A stretch of DNA of 64,000 nt from CAVZOY01 sp963777095 (GCA_963777095.1 CAVZOY010000006.1:682001-746000), one strand, 5' to 3'; positions 1 to 7,761 are shown, counted from the first letter of the stretch. The notes: generated by a model not told the origin, from the sequence alone. A program made the numbers and translations.

Positions 1-1
1 C

Positions 2-631
2 GACCTGGTGGCGGCGATCCGAGCCGCGCACCCGGCCCTGCCCATCTCCATCGACACCTGGCGGGCGTCGGTGGCCCGGGAGGTGCTCGCCGTCGGTGCT
101 GACGTCGTCAACGACGCGTGGGGTGGCGTCGACCCGGCGCTCGCCGAGGTGGCCGCGGAGGCAGGCGCGGGGATCGTGTGCACGCACGCCGGTGGGCTGC
201 CGCCGCGCACCCGGCCGCACCGCGTCGAGTACGACGACGTGGTGGCCGACATCGTGCGGCGGACGACGGCGCTCGCGGACGCCGCGGTGGCGGCCGGGGT
301 CGACCGCGACCGCGTGCTGATCGACCCGGGGCACGACTTCGGCAAGAACACCCGGCACTCGCTGGAGGCCACCCGCCGGCTCGGTGAGCTGGTCGCCACC
401 GGCTGGCCGGTGCTCGTCGCCCTGTCGAACAAGGACTTCGTCGGCGAGACCCTCGACGTCCCCCTCGAGGAGCGGCTCACCGGCACCCTCGCCGCCACGG
501 CCGTGAGCGCCTGGCTCGGCGCGCGCGTCTTCCGCGTGCACGACGTCGCCGCCACCCGCCAGACGCTGGACATGGTCGCCTCGATCCAGGGCGTCCGACC
601 GCCGGCGCGCACCACCCGCGGCCTCGCCTGA
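2..631 (+). CDS. folP: Dihydropteroate synthase family protein, 5' end outside window
   Basis: Partial gene: 209 residues are visible and the frame is open at the window edge, so the N-terminal part with the first pterin-binding segment is missing. The family condenses 6-hydroxymethyl-dihydropterin diphosphate with p-aminobenzoate in cytosolic folate synthesis. Visible TIM-barrel motifs are ISIDTW near the edge, DPGHDFGKN in the middle and FRVHDV near the C-terminus. The middle motif departs from the usual DPGxGFGKT; this recalls the FolP2-type paralogue of mycobacteria more than the housekeeping enzyme, but that is inference from memory. The next gene follows on the same strand after 83 bases with its own promoter-like hexamer, so the two need not be cotranscribed. 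Confidence 0.85.
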   Translation, partial: DLVAAIRAAHPALPISIDTWRASVAREVLAVGADVVNDAWGGVDPALAEVAAEAGAGIVCTHAGGLPPRTRPHRVEYDDVVADIVRRTTALADAAVAAGVDRDRVLIDPGHDFGKNTRHSLEATRRLGELVATGWPVLVALSNKDFVGETLDVPLEERLTGTLAATAVSAWLGARVFRVHDVAATRQTLDMVASIQGVRPPARTTRGLA

Positions 632-714
632 CGGCGCGCCGGGACTGGTTCCCCCAGCTCCGCGCCGGGTCTAGCGTCGCCGCCGTCCTCGACCCGACCA
701 GGAGGTGGCGCCAG

Positions 715-1101
715 ATGAGCGGACGCGTCGTGCACTTCGAGATCCCCTTCGACGACGCGGAGCGGGCACGCGGCTTCTACAAGGACCTCTTCGGCTGGCA
801 GATCCAGGAGATGCCGGGGATGGACTACACGATCGTGAGCACCGGCCCGAGCGGCGAGCAGGGGCCCACCGAGCCGGGCTACATCGGCGGCGGGATGCTC
901 TCGCGCCAGCAGGCCGCGACCAGTGGGCCGGTGCTCGTGGTGGACGTCGACAGCATCGACGAGACCCTGCAGCGCATCGGCGGGATGGGCGGCTCGACCG
1001 TCGTCGGCCGGACGCCGGTCGGCGAGATGGGCTTCGCCGCGTACTTCACCGACCCCGAGGGCAACGTCGTCGGGCTGTGGGAGACCGCGAAGCAGGGCTG
1101 A
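715..1101 (+). CDS. VOC family protein (single glyoxalase-like domain)
   Basis: 128-residue single-domain member of the vicinal oxygen chelate superfamily. The N-terminal half shows the typical FEIPFDDAERARGFYKDLFG pattern and the C-terminal half ends with YFTDPEGNVVGLWE, the second beta-alpha-beta-beta-beta module. Such proteins bind a divalent metal and act as dioxygenases, isomerases or antibiotic-binding proteins; the substrate cannot be read from sequence. An AGGAGG ribosome-binding site precedes the ATG, and a TAGCGT hexamer at 672-677 could start a short leadered transcript. The 3' end runs into a long palindrome shared with two other places in the window. Confidence 0.85.
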   Translation: MSGRVVHFEIPFDDAERARGFYKDLFGWQIQEMPGMDYTIVSTGPSGEQGPTEPGYIGGGMLSRQQAATSGPVLVVDVDSIDETLQRIGGMGGSTVVGRTPVGEMGFAAYFTDPEGNVVGLWETAKQG

Positions 1102-1109
1102 CGCCGACG

Positions 1110-1173
1110 GGACTCGCGTCGCGGTGCCCGGGCTCGCGCTGTGCCGCGAGTCCGGGCACCATGCCGCGAGCCC
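1110..1173. repeat. Interspersed palindrome, ACTCGCG family, copy 1
   Basis: Long inverted repeat between the VOC and thioesterase genes. Inner arms 1123-1138 and 1145-1160 pair over 16 bases with one G-T wobble around a 6-base loop; outer arms continue with several mismatches. The left edge GACTCGCGTCGCGGTGCCC recurs with small changes at 7826 and 44258. Here it lies just upstream of the next gene's -10 hexamer, so it may end the first transcript. Confidence 0.75.
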
Positions 1174-1185
1174 GGTCGGGGTGGC

Positions 1186-1191
1186 TAGCGT
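1186..1191 (+). promoter_or_regulatory. -10 hexamer of leaderless promoter for the thioesterase gene
   Basis: TAGCGT lies seven bases before the ATG at 1199 and there is no Shine-Dalgarno sequence, which places the transcription start on the start codon. Confidence 0.55.
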
Positions 1192-1198
1192 GCGACGC

Positions 1199-1618
1199 AT
1201 GGCCGCCACCGGGTTCCACACCGCCGACGAGCTGAACGCGCTGCTGCCCGGCACGCTGCCCGGGCTGCTGGGTCTGGTGATCGACAGCCACGAGCCGGGC
1301 CGGCTGACCGCGCACCTCGACGTCCGCCCCGAGGTGCTGGCGCCCAACGGCTACCTGCACGCGGCCACCGTGGTGGGCCTCGCCGACACCGCGTGCGGCC
1401 TGGCCACCCGCGCGCTGCTGCCCGAGGGGGCGAGCGGCTTCACCACGATCGAGCTCAAGGCCAACTACCTCGGCACCACCCGCGACGGCCGGATCAGCAC
1501 CGAGGCGACCAACGTGCACGCCGGCCGGACGACGCAGGTGTGGGACGCCGTCGTCCGCAGCGAGGAGCGCACGATCGCGCTGTTCCGCTGCACGCAGTCG
1601 GTGCTCTGGCCGCGCTGA
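1199..1618 (+). CDS. PaaI-family hotdog-fold thioesterase
   Basis: 139-residue hotdog-fold protein. The segment NGYLHAATVVGLADTACG is the family's active-site helix region (Asn/His then Asp) found in acyl-CoA thioesterases such as PaaI and YbdB; the C-terminal strands VHAGRTTQVWDAVV are also typical. It probably hydrolyses a cytosolic acyl- or aryl-CoA thioester. The ATG at 1199 was chosen because it sits seven bases after a TAGCGT hexamer; the frame is open further upstream but no ribosome-binding site is seen there. An acyl-CoA ligase gene follows on the same strand after 67 bases, so the two may serve the same CoA-ester pool, although the ligase has its own regulatory region. Confidence 0.85.
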   Translation: MAATGFHTADELNALLPGTLPGLLGLVIDSHEPGRLTAHLDVRPEVLAPNGYLHAATVVGLADTACGLATRALLPEGASGFTTIELKANYLGTTRDGRISTEATNVHAGRTTQVWDAVVRSEERTIALFRCTQSVLWPR

Positions 1619-1624
1619 GGCCCC

Positions 1625-1640
1625 TTGTGGCGCAGGCCAC
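1625..1640 (+). promoter_or_regulatory. CRP/GlxR-like half-palindrome upstream of acyl-CoA ligase
   Basis: TTGTGGCGCAGGCCAC resembles the TGTGA-N6-TCACA operator of CRP-type regulators with one mismatch in each half. The same 15-base core (TGTG-R-CGCAGGCCAC) occurs once more in the window, at 26826, also directly before a -10-like hexamer. Confidence 0.4.
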
Positions 1641-1641
1641 G

Positions 1642-1669
1642 TCGGGTGTGAGACTGGCGCCACACCCGA
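1642..1669. promoter_or_regulatory. Inverted repeat in the leader of the acyl-CoA ligase gene
   Basis: TCGGGTGTG (1642-1650) and CACACCCGA (1661-1669) form perfect 9-base arms around a 10-base loop, ending a few bases before the GAAGGAG ribosome-binding site. It could be an operator or a leader hairpin that gates translation. Confidence 0.5.
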
Positions 1670-1685
1670 GCCGAAGGAGACTCCC

Positions 1686-3287
1686 GTGGCGTTCGCCAGC
1701 CCGTACCCCGACATCGAGATCCCCGACGTCTCGGTGCCCGACTTCATCCTCGGGGCGAACGCGGACCGGCCGGACGCCGTAGCCCTGGTCGACGGCGCCC
1801 GCGGTGACCAGCTCACCTACGGGCAGCTGGCGGCCTACGTCGACCGGGTCGCGGCCGCGCTGCACGAGCGCGGGCTGCGCAAGGGCGACGTCGTCGCGAT
1901 CTTCAGCCCGAACACGGCCTGGTACCCCGTCGTCTTCCACGGCGTCGCCAAGGCCGGCCTGGTCAGCTCCACGATCAACTCGCTCTACACGCCCGACGAG
2001 ATCGCGTTCCAGCTGAAGGACTCGGGCGCGAAGATGCTGATCACGGTCTCGCCGTTCCTCGACCGGGCACTCGCGGCGGTGGAGAAGGCGCCGGTCGACG
2101 AGGTCGTCGTCATGGACGGCGCCGAGGGCCACCCGTCGCTGCTCGACCTGCTCGGCAGCCAGGCGCCGTCGCCGCAGGTGGAGATCGATCCCGCCGAGGA
2201 CCTCGTCACGCTGCCCTACTCCAGCGGCACCACCGGCCTGCCCAAGGGCGTGATGCTCACCCACCGCAACCTGGTGGCCAACGTGCTGCAGCAGCAGGCG
2301 GTGTTCGACCGGTCGCACGAGGACGAGCGGATCATCGCCGTCCTGCCGTTCTTCCACATCTACGGCCTCACCGTGCTGATGAACCAGGGGCTGGCGCTCG
2401 GCGGCACGGTCGTGACGCTGCCGCGCTTCGACCTCGAGGACTTCCTGCGCACGCTGCAGGACCAGCGGATCAGCCGCGCCTTCGTCGCGCCGCCCATCGT
2501 GCTGGCGCTGGCCAAGCACCCGCTGGTCGACCGGTTCGACCTCTCCTCGCTGCGCACGATCACCTCGGGCGCCGCGCCGCTGGACGAGGAGCTCGCCTTC
2601 GCCTGCGAGCGGCGGCTGCGCAAGGGCGCCGAGACGGGCGTGATCGTCTCGCAGGGATACGGCATGACCGAGCTGTCACCGGTCTCGCACACGACCCCCG
2701 AGGCCGGGATGGAGCCGCCCGGCGTCACCGAGGCGGTGCCGAAGGGGTCGGTCGGCTTCGCGCTGCCCAACACCGAGTGCCGGCTCATCGACCCGGGCAC
2801 GGCTGAGGACGTCGGCCCGGGCGAGCGCGGCGAGCTGTGGATCCGCGGCCCGCAGGTCATGAAGGGCTACCTGAACAACCCGGAGGCCACGGCCGAGACG
2901 ATCGACGCCGACGGCTGGCTGCACACCGGCGACGTCGCGGTCGTCGACGAGGGCGGCCGCTACACGGTGGTCGACCGCGTCAAGGAGCTGATCAAGTACA
3001 AGGGCTACCAGGTGGCGCCCGCCGAGCTCGAGGCCGTGCTGGTCGGCCACCCGGAGATCGCCGACGCGGCCGTCATCGGCGTCAAGGACGAGGAGTCCGG
3101 CGAGGAGCTGCCCAAGGCGTTCGTCGTCCGGACGCCGGGCTCGGAGCTCGCCGAGGACGCCGTCATGGAGTTCATCGCCGGCAAGGTGGCGCCGCACAAG
3201 AAGATCCGCCTCGTCGAGTTCATCGACCAGGTGCCCAAGTCGGCCGCCGGCAAGATCCTGCGCAAGGACCTCAAGGCCCGCGCCTGA
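1686..3287 (+). CDS. AMP-binding acyl-CoA ligase (4-coumarate/fatty acid-CoA ligase type)
   Basis: 533-residue ANL-superfamily enzyme that activates a carboxylic acid with ATP and transfers it to CoA. The phosphate-binding loop LPYSSGTTGLPKGVM lies near residues 177-190, the GYGMTE motif near 325, the hinge region VVDRVKELIKYKGYQV around 430-445 and the catalytic lysine in SAAGKILRKDL close to the C-terminus. Full family length. GTG start with a GAAGGAG site eight bases upstream. The overall pattern is closest to 4-coumarate-CoA ligases, but in actinobacteria such enzymes often act on medium or long fatty acids; the substrate is undetermined. Its leader holds a CRP-like site and an inverted repeat, which suggests nutritional control. 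Confidence 0.9.
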   Translation: MAFASPYPDIEIPDVSVPDFILGANADRPDAVALVDGARGDQLTYGQLAAYVDRVAAALHERGLRKGDVVAIFSPNTAWYPVVFHGVAKAGLVSSTINSLYTPDEIAFQLKDSGAKMLITVSPFLDRALAAVEKAPVDEVVVMDGAEGHPSLLDLLGSQAPSPQVEIDPAEDLVTLPYSSGTTGLPKGVMLTHRNLVANVLQQQAVFDRSHEDERIIAVLPFFHIYGLTVLMNQGLALGGTVVTLPRFDLEDFLRTLQDQRISRAFVAPPIVLALAKHPLVDRFDLSSLRTITSGAAPLDEELAFACERRLRKGAETGVIVSQGYGMTELSPVSHTTPEAGMEPPGVTEAVPKGSVGFALPNTECRLIDPGTAEDVGPGERGELWIRGPQVMKGYLNNPEATAETIDADGWLHTGDVAVVDEGGRYTVVDRVKELIKYKGYQVAPAELEAVLVGHPEIADAAVIGVKDEESGEELPKAFVVRTPGSELAEDAVMEFIAGKVAPHKKIRLVEFIDQVPKSAAGKILRKDLKARA

Positions 3288-3353
3288 CGAGGCCGATCAG
3301 TTCTGCGCGAGCCGGCCGTCCAACCGTCACACGCTCCTGACAGGAGGACGGCC

Positions 3354-3653
3354 ATGGCGCAGGACACGACGCAGAAGCTGGGCCCGCTCGACGTCGAGTT
3401 CACCGCGGAGCTGGTGCAGAGCCCCAGCAAGGGCGGCTGGACCTACGTGCAGATGCCCGGTTCGGCGGAGTTCTTCGGCACCCGGGGGCTGGTCAAGGTG
3501 CGCGGCACGATCGACGGGCACCCGTTCGCCAGCTCGTTCATGGCGCTCGGCGACGGCACGCACAAGCTGCCGGTGCGCACCGACGTCCGGGCGGCGATCG
3601 GCAAGCAGGCCGGCGACCGGGTGACCGTGCACCTGGAGGAGCGCACCGGCTGA
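3354..3653 (+). CDS. DUF1905 domain protein
   Basis: 99-residue protein consisting of one DUF1905 beta-barrel domain (GLVKVRGTIDGHPFASSFMA, then KLPVRTDVRAAIGKQAGDRV and VHLEE). Function of the domain is unknown; longer relatives carry a C-terminal YdeI/OmdA bacteriocin-protection domain, and one of those is encoded at 32812 in this window. AGGAGGA ribosome-binding site before the ATG. The neighbour at its 3' end is convergent and separated by only seven bases. Confidence 0.85.
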   Translation: MAQDTTQKLGPLDVEFTAELVQSPSKGGWTYVQMPGSAEFFGTRGLVKVRGTIDGHPFASSFMALGDGTHKLPVRTDVRAAIGKQAGDRVTVHLEERTG

Positions 3654-3660
3654 TCACGCG

Positions 3661-3993
3661 TCATCGCGCGCACCCGACCCGCACCAGGTTGCCGCTGGGG
3701 TCCCGCACGGAGAACTCGGTCATCCCCCACGGCTCGTCGCGGACCGGCGTCACCGGCAGGCCTGCCTCCGCCAGCCGGTCGTGCCACCCGGCGACGTCGG
3801 TGACGTGCACGTAGCAGGCCGACAGGTTGGTCGCGGGGTCCACCGACGGGTGGACGGCGAGGTGCACGATCTCGTCGCCGTCGGCGCGCACGAAGGCGTA
3901 TCCGGCGTCGTACTCCTCGACCTCGAGACCCGCGAGCCTCCAGAAGGCGGCGGCCTCGGGCAGGTCCCGAACAGGAAGGATCGGGATGGCCAT
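3661..3993 (-). CDS. VOC family protein (bleomycin-resistance-like)
   Basis: 110-residue single VOC domain: MAIPILPVRDLPEAAAFW at the N-terminus, FSVRDPSGNLVRVGC at the C-terminus. Homologues bind bleomycin-type glycopeptides or act as small metal-dependent enzymes; no substrate can be named. The start follows a GAGAGGAG site. It is divergent from the quinone oxidoreductase gene, whose leaderless promoter lies in the 59-base gap. Confidence 0.8.
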   Translation of the reverse strand: MAIPILPVRDLPEAAAFWRLAGLEVEEYDAGYAFVRADGDEIVHLAVHPSVDPATNLSACYVHVTDVAGWHDRLAEAGLPVTPVRDEPWGMTEFSVRDPSGNLVRVGCAR

Positions 3994-4040
3994 GCCGGCT
4001 CCTCTCGCCCGCGCCGACGCTAGCCCGAGGCGGACCTGCC

Positions 4041-4046
4041 TAGGGT
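4041..4046 (+). promoter_or_regulatory. -10 hexamer of leaderless promoter for quinone oxidoreductase
   Basis: TAGGGT, six bases before the ATG at 4053; no ribosome-binding site in between. Confidence 0.55.
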
Positions 4047-4052
4047 CGGACC

Positions 4053-5036
4053 ATGCGCGCGATCACCGTGCCCGAGCCGGGCGGCCCCGACGTCCTCACC
4101 TGGGCCGAGGTGCCCGACCCGGAGTGCGGGCCCGGCGAGGTCCTGATCGACGTGGTGGCGTCGGCGGTCAACCGCGCCGACCTGCTCCAGCGGCAGGGGC
4201 ACTACCCGCCGCCGCCCGGTGCCAGCGACGTCCTCGGCCTGGAGTGCAGCGGCATCGTCCGCGAGGTCGGCGAGGGTGTGACGGAATGGGCCCGGGGCGA
4301 CGAGGTGTGCGCGCTGCTCGCCGGCGGCGGCTACGCCGAGCGCGTGGCCGTCCCGGCGGGGCAGGTGCTGCCGAAGCCGGCCGGCGTGGAGCTGGCCACC
4401 GCCGCGGCGTTGCCCGAGGTCACCTGCACGGTGTGGTCGAACGTGTTCCTGCTCGCGCGGCTGCGCCGGGGCGAGCGGTTCCTCGTGCACGGTGGCGCCG
4501 GGGGCATCGGCACGATGGCGATCCAGCTGGCGGCACGCGCCGGCGCGCAGGTGTTCGCCACCGCCGGGTCGCCGGCCAAGCTCGACCTGTGCCGCGAGCT
4601 CGGTGCGCACACCGCGATCGACTACCGCGAGGAGGACTTCGTCGAGGTGGTGAAGGCCGCCGGTGGCGCCGACGTGGTGCTGGACAACATGGGCGCGAAG
4701 TACCTGGCCCGCAACCTCGCGGCGCTGAACACCGACGGCCGGCTGGTGATCATCGGAATGCAGGGCGGCACCAAGGCCGAGATCGACCTGGGCCGGATGC
4801 TGGCCCGCCGGCAGACGCTGTTCACCACCACGCTGCGGTCCCGCCCGCCCACGGGGCCGGTGGGCAAGGCGGCGATCGTCGCCGCGGTGCGGCACGACGT
4901 GTGGCCGGACGTCGAGCGCGGAACGGTCCGGCCGATCGTCTCCCGCCGGCTGCCCATGGCGGACGCCGCCGAGGCGCACCGGCTGGTGGAGGCCTCCGAG
5001 CACACCGGCAAGGTGCTGCTGGTGACCAGCGACTGA
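4053..5036 (+). CDS. NAD(P)H-quinone oxidoreductase, PIG3 / zinc-free MDR family
   Basis: 327-residue medium-chain dehydrogenase/reductase. GroES-like N-terminal half (GPGEVLIDVVASAVNRADLL is the family signature), then a Rossmann half with VHGGAGGIGTMAIQLA for NADPH. The structural and catalytic zinc ligands of alcohol dehydrogenases are absent, as expected for quinone oxidoreductases of the PIG3 type, which reduce quinones or reactive enones in the cytosol. Stand-alone gene; the downstream anti-sigma gene is convergent with a gap of ten bases. Confidence 0.9.
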   Translation: MRAITVPEPGGPDVLTWAEVPDPECGPGEVLIDVVASAVNRADLLQRQGHYPPPPGASDVLGLECSGIVREVGEGVTEWARGDEVCALLAGGGYAERVAVPAGQVLPKPAGVELATAAALPEVTCTVWSNVFLLARLRRGERFLVHGGAGGIGTMAIQLAARAGAQVFATAGSPAKLDLCRELGAHTAIDYREEDFVEVVKAAGGADVVLDNMGAKYLARNLAALNTDGRLVIIGMQGGTKAEIDLGRMLARRQTLFTTTLRSRPPTGPVGKAAIVAAVRHDVWPDVERGTVRPIVSRRLPMADAAEAHRLVEASEHTGKVLLVTSD

Positions 5037-5046
5037 CGCCGGACGC

Positions 5047-5662
5047 TCAGTCCTCGAACGGGACGCGGATCAGCTCGTCGCCGTCCGAGCCCAACAGGCG
5101 GACGTCGGCGACGTCGTCCGGCGGCACCTCGGTCCACATCCGGTACGAGACCTCGCCGCCGTAGGTGGTCCAGTCGCCCGCGTCGTGCCGGTCGCCCTCC
5201 TCGTCGACGACCACGAGCTGGCAGTGGACCTTGGCGGGCAGACCCACGACGGTCACGTCCAGCGCCGAGCCCTCCTCGCGCTCCTCCGCCGCCACCGACA
5301 TCCGCACCCCGTCGGCCGTCGCGGTGTGCACCTGGCCCGCCTCCTGGACCGCCGCCCAGGTGGCGCCCGCGGAGAACAGCACGACCCCGGCCGCGGCGAC
5401 CACGAGCGCGCGACGACGCCGCGGACGGCGAACCTCCGCGGCGACCCGACCGAACAGCTCCGGCGACGGCCGTCACGGGCTCGGCCGTCACCTCCTCGGC
5501 CGGCACGCGGTCCAGCTGCGCGGTCAGCCCGCGGAACCCCTCCAGTTCGGCGGTGCAGGCCGGGCAATCGGCCAGGTGCTGCTCGGCGTCCCGCCGCTCG
5601 TCCGGGTCGAGAGCGCCGAGCACGTACGCGCCGAGGAACGACGGCGCCCGATCGCACGTCAC
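5047..5662 (-). CDS. Anti-sigma factor (zinc-finger ZAS domain, one TM segment), frameshifted
   Basis: Predicted partner of the ECF sigma factor encoded just upstream. The start GTG overlaps the sigma stop codon (GTGA), so the two are translationally coupled. N-terminal zinc-binding anti-sigma domain with HLADCPACTAEL (His-x3-Cys-x2-Cys), then a basic linker, a membrane segment (LVVAAAGVVLFSAGATW) and an extracytoplasmic RskA-like domain. Near 5465 the frame changes by one surplus base between ...PVTAVA and ELFGRVAAEVRR; the two halves fit the family well when joined, so I treat it as one gene with a probable sequence error. Confidence 0.8.
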
Positions 5663-6174
5663 GTCGTCACCCCCCGTTCGGCAAGAGCCAGCTTCAGCGC
5701 CCGCAGTGCGTAGTAGCACCGCGACTTCACCGTGCCCGGCGGGACGCCGAGCACCACCGCGGCCTCGGCCACCGACCGGCCGCGGTAGTACGTCTCCACG
5801 ATGACCGCTCGGTGATCCCGGGACAGCGAGTCCAGCGCCTCGGTGACGACGACCCGGTCGAGCATCGGCTCCAGCTCGTCGAGCGCCGGGACGACGCTCA
5901 GCATCTCGTCGCCCACCTCGACCGGCCGCGCGCGGCGGGCCCGGTGGGCGTCGATCGCGATCCGCTGGGCCACGGTGAACAGCCACGGCCGCACGGGCGC
6001 CACCGTGTCGTCCAGCCGGTCGAGGTTCCGCCAGGCGCGCACCAGCGTCTCCTGGACGACGTCCTCGGCGCGGGCGCGGTCGCCGCCGGTGAGCCGCATC
6101 GCGTAGGCCAGCAGCACGGAGGCGTGCGCGTCGAAGAGCGCGCGCAACCCCTTCTCCTGCCGCGTGGCCGCCAC
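5659..6174 (-). CDS. ECF RNA polymerase sigma factor
   Basis: 171-residue sigma-70 family factor with region 2 (AEDVVQETLVRAWRNLDRL, PWLFTVAQRIAIDAHR) and region 4 (HRAVIVETYYRGRSVAEAA, PPGTVKSRCYYALRALK). No extra N-terminal or C-terminal domain. It directs RNA polymerase to a small stress or envelope regulon and is presumably held inactive by the membrane anti-sigma factor encoded next. The GTG at 6174 was chosen because CATACT lies seven bases upstream; the frame is open further but that part overlaps the lipoprotein gene. Order lipoprotein, sigma, anti-sigma on one strand suggests a regulatory unit. Confidence 0.9.
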   Translation of the reverse strand: MAATRQEKGLRALFDAHASVLLAYAMRLTGGDRARAEDVVQETLVRAWRNLDRLDDTVAPVRPWLFTVAQRIAIDAHRARRARPVEVGDEMLSVVPALDELEPMLDRVVVTEALDSLSRDHRAVIVETYYRGRSVAEAAVVLGVPPGTVKSRCYYALRALKLALAERGVTT

Positions 6175-6179
6175 GACGG

Positions 6180-6683
6180 TCAGTATGAGAAGTCGGAGCC
6201 CGTGTCGGGGGCTTCGGTGATCTTCTGCCCGTCCGCACCGACGACCCACCAGACGTCACCGACCGCCTGCCCGGCGACGTCGCCCGGGCCGCCGTCGCCG
6301 GCGAAGAGGTACAGCGGAGACCCGCCGAGGGTGACCTGCAGGGTGCCGTCGTCGCGCTCGATGGTGCCGAGCTCGCCGTCGACGCCGTCCGCGGTGGGCT
6401 CCGCGTCCTCGGCGACGACCGGTGGCCACTGCGCGAGGCAGTCGTCGGTGCAGGCGCTCTCGCCCGACCCGGGCTCGTCCTCGTCGAATACGTAGACCGT
6501 GCGCTCGTCGGCGTCGACCACGATGTCGCCGAGGTCGCTGTCCGTGGTGCGCAGCGTCGCGTCGGCCGCCGCCGGCGAGTCGCGGCCGCCGGAGGAGCCG
6601 GTCTCTCCGCCGTCGCCCCCGCAACCGGCGAGCACCAGCGTTCCCAGTGCCAGGAGCACCGGAGCGCGTGCCGTCGTCCGCAT
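6180..6683 (-). CDS. Secreted lipoprotein with PF03640-type repeats
   Basis: 167-residue exported lipoprotein. Signal peptide with lipobox LVLAGC near residue 20, a Gly/Ser-rich linker, then two copies of the lipoprotein-15/COG4315 repeat: DIVVDADERTVYVFDED with CTDDCLAQWPPVV, and a second with LQVTLGGSPLYLFAGD and a WWVVGADGQ tail. The two cysteines of CTDDC fit the family. Function of these surface repeats is unknown; they are common in actinobacteria. It is immediately upstream of the sigma/anti-sigma pair and overlaps the sigma promoter, so it may be a target or sensor of that system (inference). Confidence 0.85.
   Translation of the reverse strand: MRTTARAPVLLALGTLVLAGCGGDGGETGSSGGRDSPAAADATLRTTDSDLGDIVVDADERTVYVFDEDEPGSGESACTDDCLAQWPPVVAEDAEPTADGVDGELGTIERDDGTLQVTLGGSPLYLFAGDGGPGDVAGQAVGDVWWVVGADGQKITEAPDTGSDFSY
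6182..6187 (-). promoter_or_regulatory. -10 hexamer of leaderless promoter for the ECF sigma gene
   Basis: CATACT on the minus strand, seven bases before the GTG at 6174. It overlaps the last codons and stop of the upstream lipoprotein gene, so the sigma factor can be transcribed independently of it. Confidence 0.5.
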
Positions 6684-6791
6684 CGCCGTCCCTCCGCCCA
6701 CCGGTCCGTCCTCCACTTCACGGCGGCGGACGACGGTCGGTTCAGCGGGCGACCGCGCGGAACCGGCGGGATGCCGGGTCGTCCGCCGGGG

Positions 6792-6797
6792 CAGGAT
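6792..6797 (+). promoter_or_regulatory. -10 hexamer of leaderless promoter for bpa
   Basis: CAGGAT, six bases before the ATG at 6804. The same hexamer at the same spacing precedes the acyl-CoA ligase at 44378. Confidence 0.5.
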
Positions 6798-6803
6798 GGG
6801 GGC

Positions 6804-7355
6804 ATGAGCGCACCCGGAACCGGCAACGAGCATCCCCAGCAGGTCGTCGTCGTCGGCCCCGACGGACACCCGGTCGGCACGATGCCCATGCCGCACGGCG
6901 CGCCCGGGGAGGACGGCGGCCCGGCGGCCGGTCTCGCGGAGATGGTCGAGCAGCCGGCGAAGGTCATGCGGATCGGCACGATGATCAAGCAGCTGCTCGA
7001 GGAGGTGCGGGCGGCACCGCTGGACGACGCCAGCCGGCAGCGGCTGCGCGACATCCACGCGTCGTCGATCCGGGAGCTGGCGCAGGGGCTGGCGCCGGAG
7101 CTGCGCGAGGAGCTGGAGCGGCTCACGGACCCCTTCGAGGAGAACGAGACGCCGTCCGACGCGGAGCTGCGCATCGCACAGGCGCAGCTGGTCGGCTGGC
7201 TGGAGGGCGTCTTCCACGGCATCCAGACGGCGCTGTTCGCGCAGCAGATGGCGGCTCGGGCGCAGCTCGAGGAGATGCGGCGGCGGGCGCTGCCGGGCGG
7301 TCCGAGCGCCGGCGGTCAGCAGCCCACCGGCCCCACCGGCGGCCAGTACCTCTAG
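6804..7355 (+). CDS. bpa: Bacterial proteasome activator
   Basis: 183-residue homologue of mycobacterial Bpa/PafE (Rv3780), an ATP-independent ring that opens the 20S proteasome gate for unfolded substrates. The family hallmark is the C-terminal GQYL tail that docks into the proteasome alpha ring; this protein ends GGQYL. The middle is the expected four-helix bundle, rich in Leu/Glu/Arg (EQPAKVMRIGTMIKQLLEEV, RQRLRDIHASSIRELAQGL). The N-terminal 45 residues and the Gly/Pro-rich region before the tail are low-complexity and probably disordered. Presence of the gene implies a Pup-proteasome system elsewhere in the genome. Confidence 0.92.
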   Translation: MSAPGTGNEHPQQVVVVGPDGHPVGTMPMPHGAPGEDGGPAAGLAEMVEQPAKVMRIGTMIKQLLEEVRAAPLDDASRQRLRDIHASSIRELAQGLAPELREELERLTDPFEENETPSDAELRIAQAQLVGWLEGVFHGIQTALFAQQMAARAQLEEMRRRALPGGPSAGGQQPTGPTGGQYL

Positions 7356-7440
7356 GACCCCTACCAATCGCGTCGCCCGATGAGGTGAACTCGGCCGTTC
7401 CGCCGTTTGACCTGCACGCTTGCCGCCCACGACAGACCGA

Positions 7441-7459
7441 CGGCCGGAGATCCCGGCCG
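7441..7459. promoter_or_regulatory. Short hairpin in the leader of the DUF4190 gene
   Basis: CGGCCGG-AGATC-CCGGCCG, 7-base perfect arms, ending about 12 bases before the GGGAGG ribosome-binding site. May be a terminator of bpa or a leader structure. Confidence 0.35.
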
Positions 7460-7480
7460 GACGACCTCGTGGGAGGACCC

Positions 7481-7747
7481 ATGACCACCCCGCACACCAC
7501 ACCTGCGCGCACCGGCCAGAACGGCCTCGCGGTCGCCTCGCTGGTGACCGGCATCGTCGGCGCCGTCTTCGCCTGGCTGATCGCGTTCGTCGGCCTCGCG
7601 CTCGGCGTGGTGGCCGTCGCCCTGGGGGCGGTCGCGCGGCGCAACGGCGCGAACACCGGTCAGGCGACCGCCGGCATCGCGCTCGGCGCCCTGGCGATCG
7701 TCATGGCGGTCATCAACATGGTGATCGCCTACAACATCCTCACCTGA
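7481..7747 (+). CDS. DUF4190 membrane protein
   Basis: 88-residue protein with a short polar N-terminus and two hydrophobic helices (roughly residues 15-47 and 58-86) separated by the basic loop ARRNGANTGQ, the standard DUF4190 pattern. Function unknown; located in the cytoplasmic membrane. GGGAGG site seven bases before the ATG. A strong hairpin follows the stop codon. Confidence 0.8.
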   Translation: MTTPHTTPARTGQNGLAVASLVTGIVGAVFAWLIAFVGLALGVVAVALGAVARRNGANTGQATAGIALGALAIVMAVINMVIAYNILT

Positions 7748-7761
7748 GCGACGCCCGCTGA

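Noticed and set aside
1494..2519. Long open frame opposite the first acyl-CoA ligase
   Set aside because: Such frames up to over 1000 codons occur opposite or out of frame with nearly every real gene because stop codons are rare at this G/C content; translation is compositionally odd (Arg/Ala/Asp runs) and lacks any domain.
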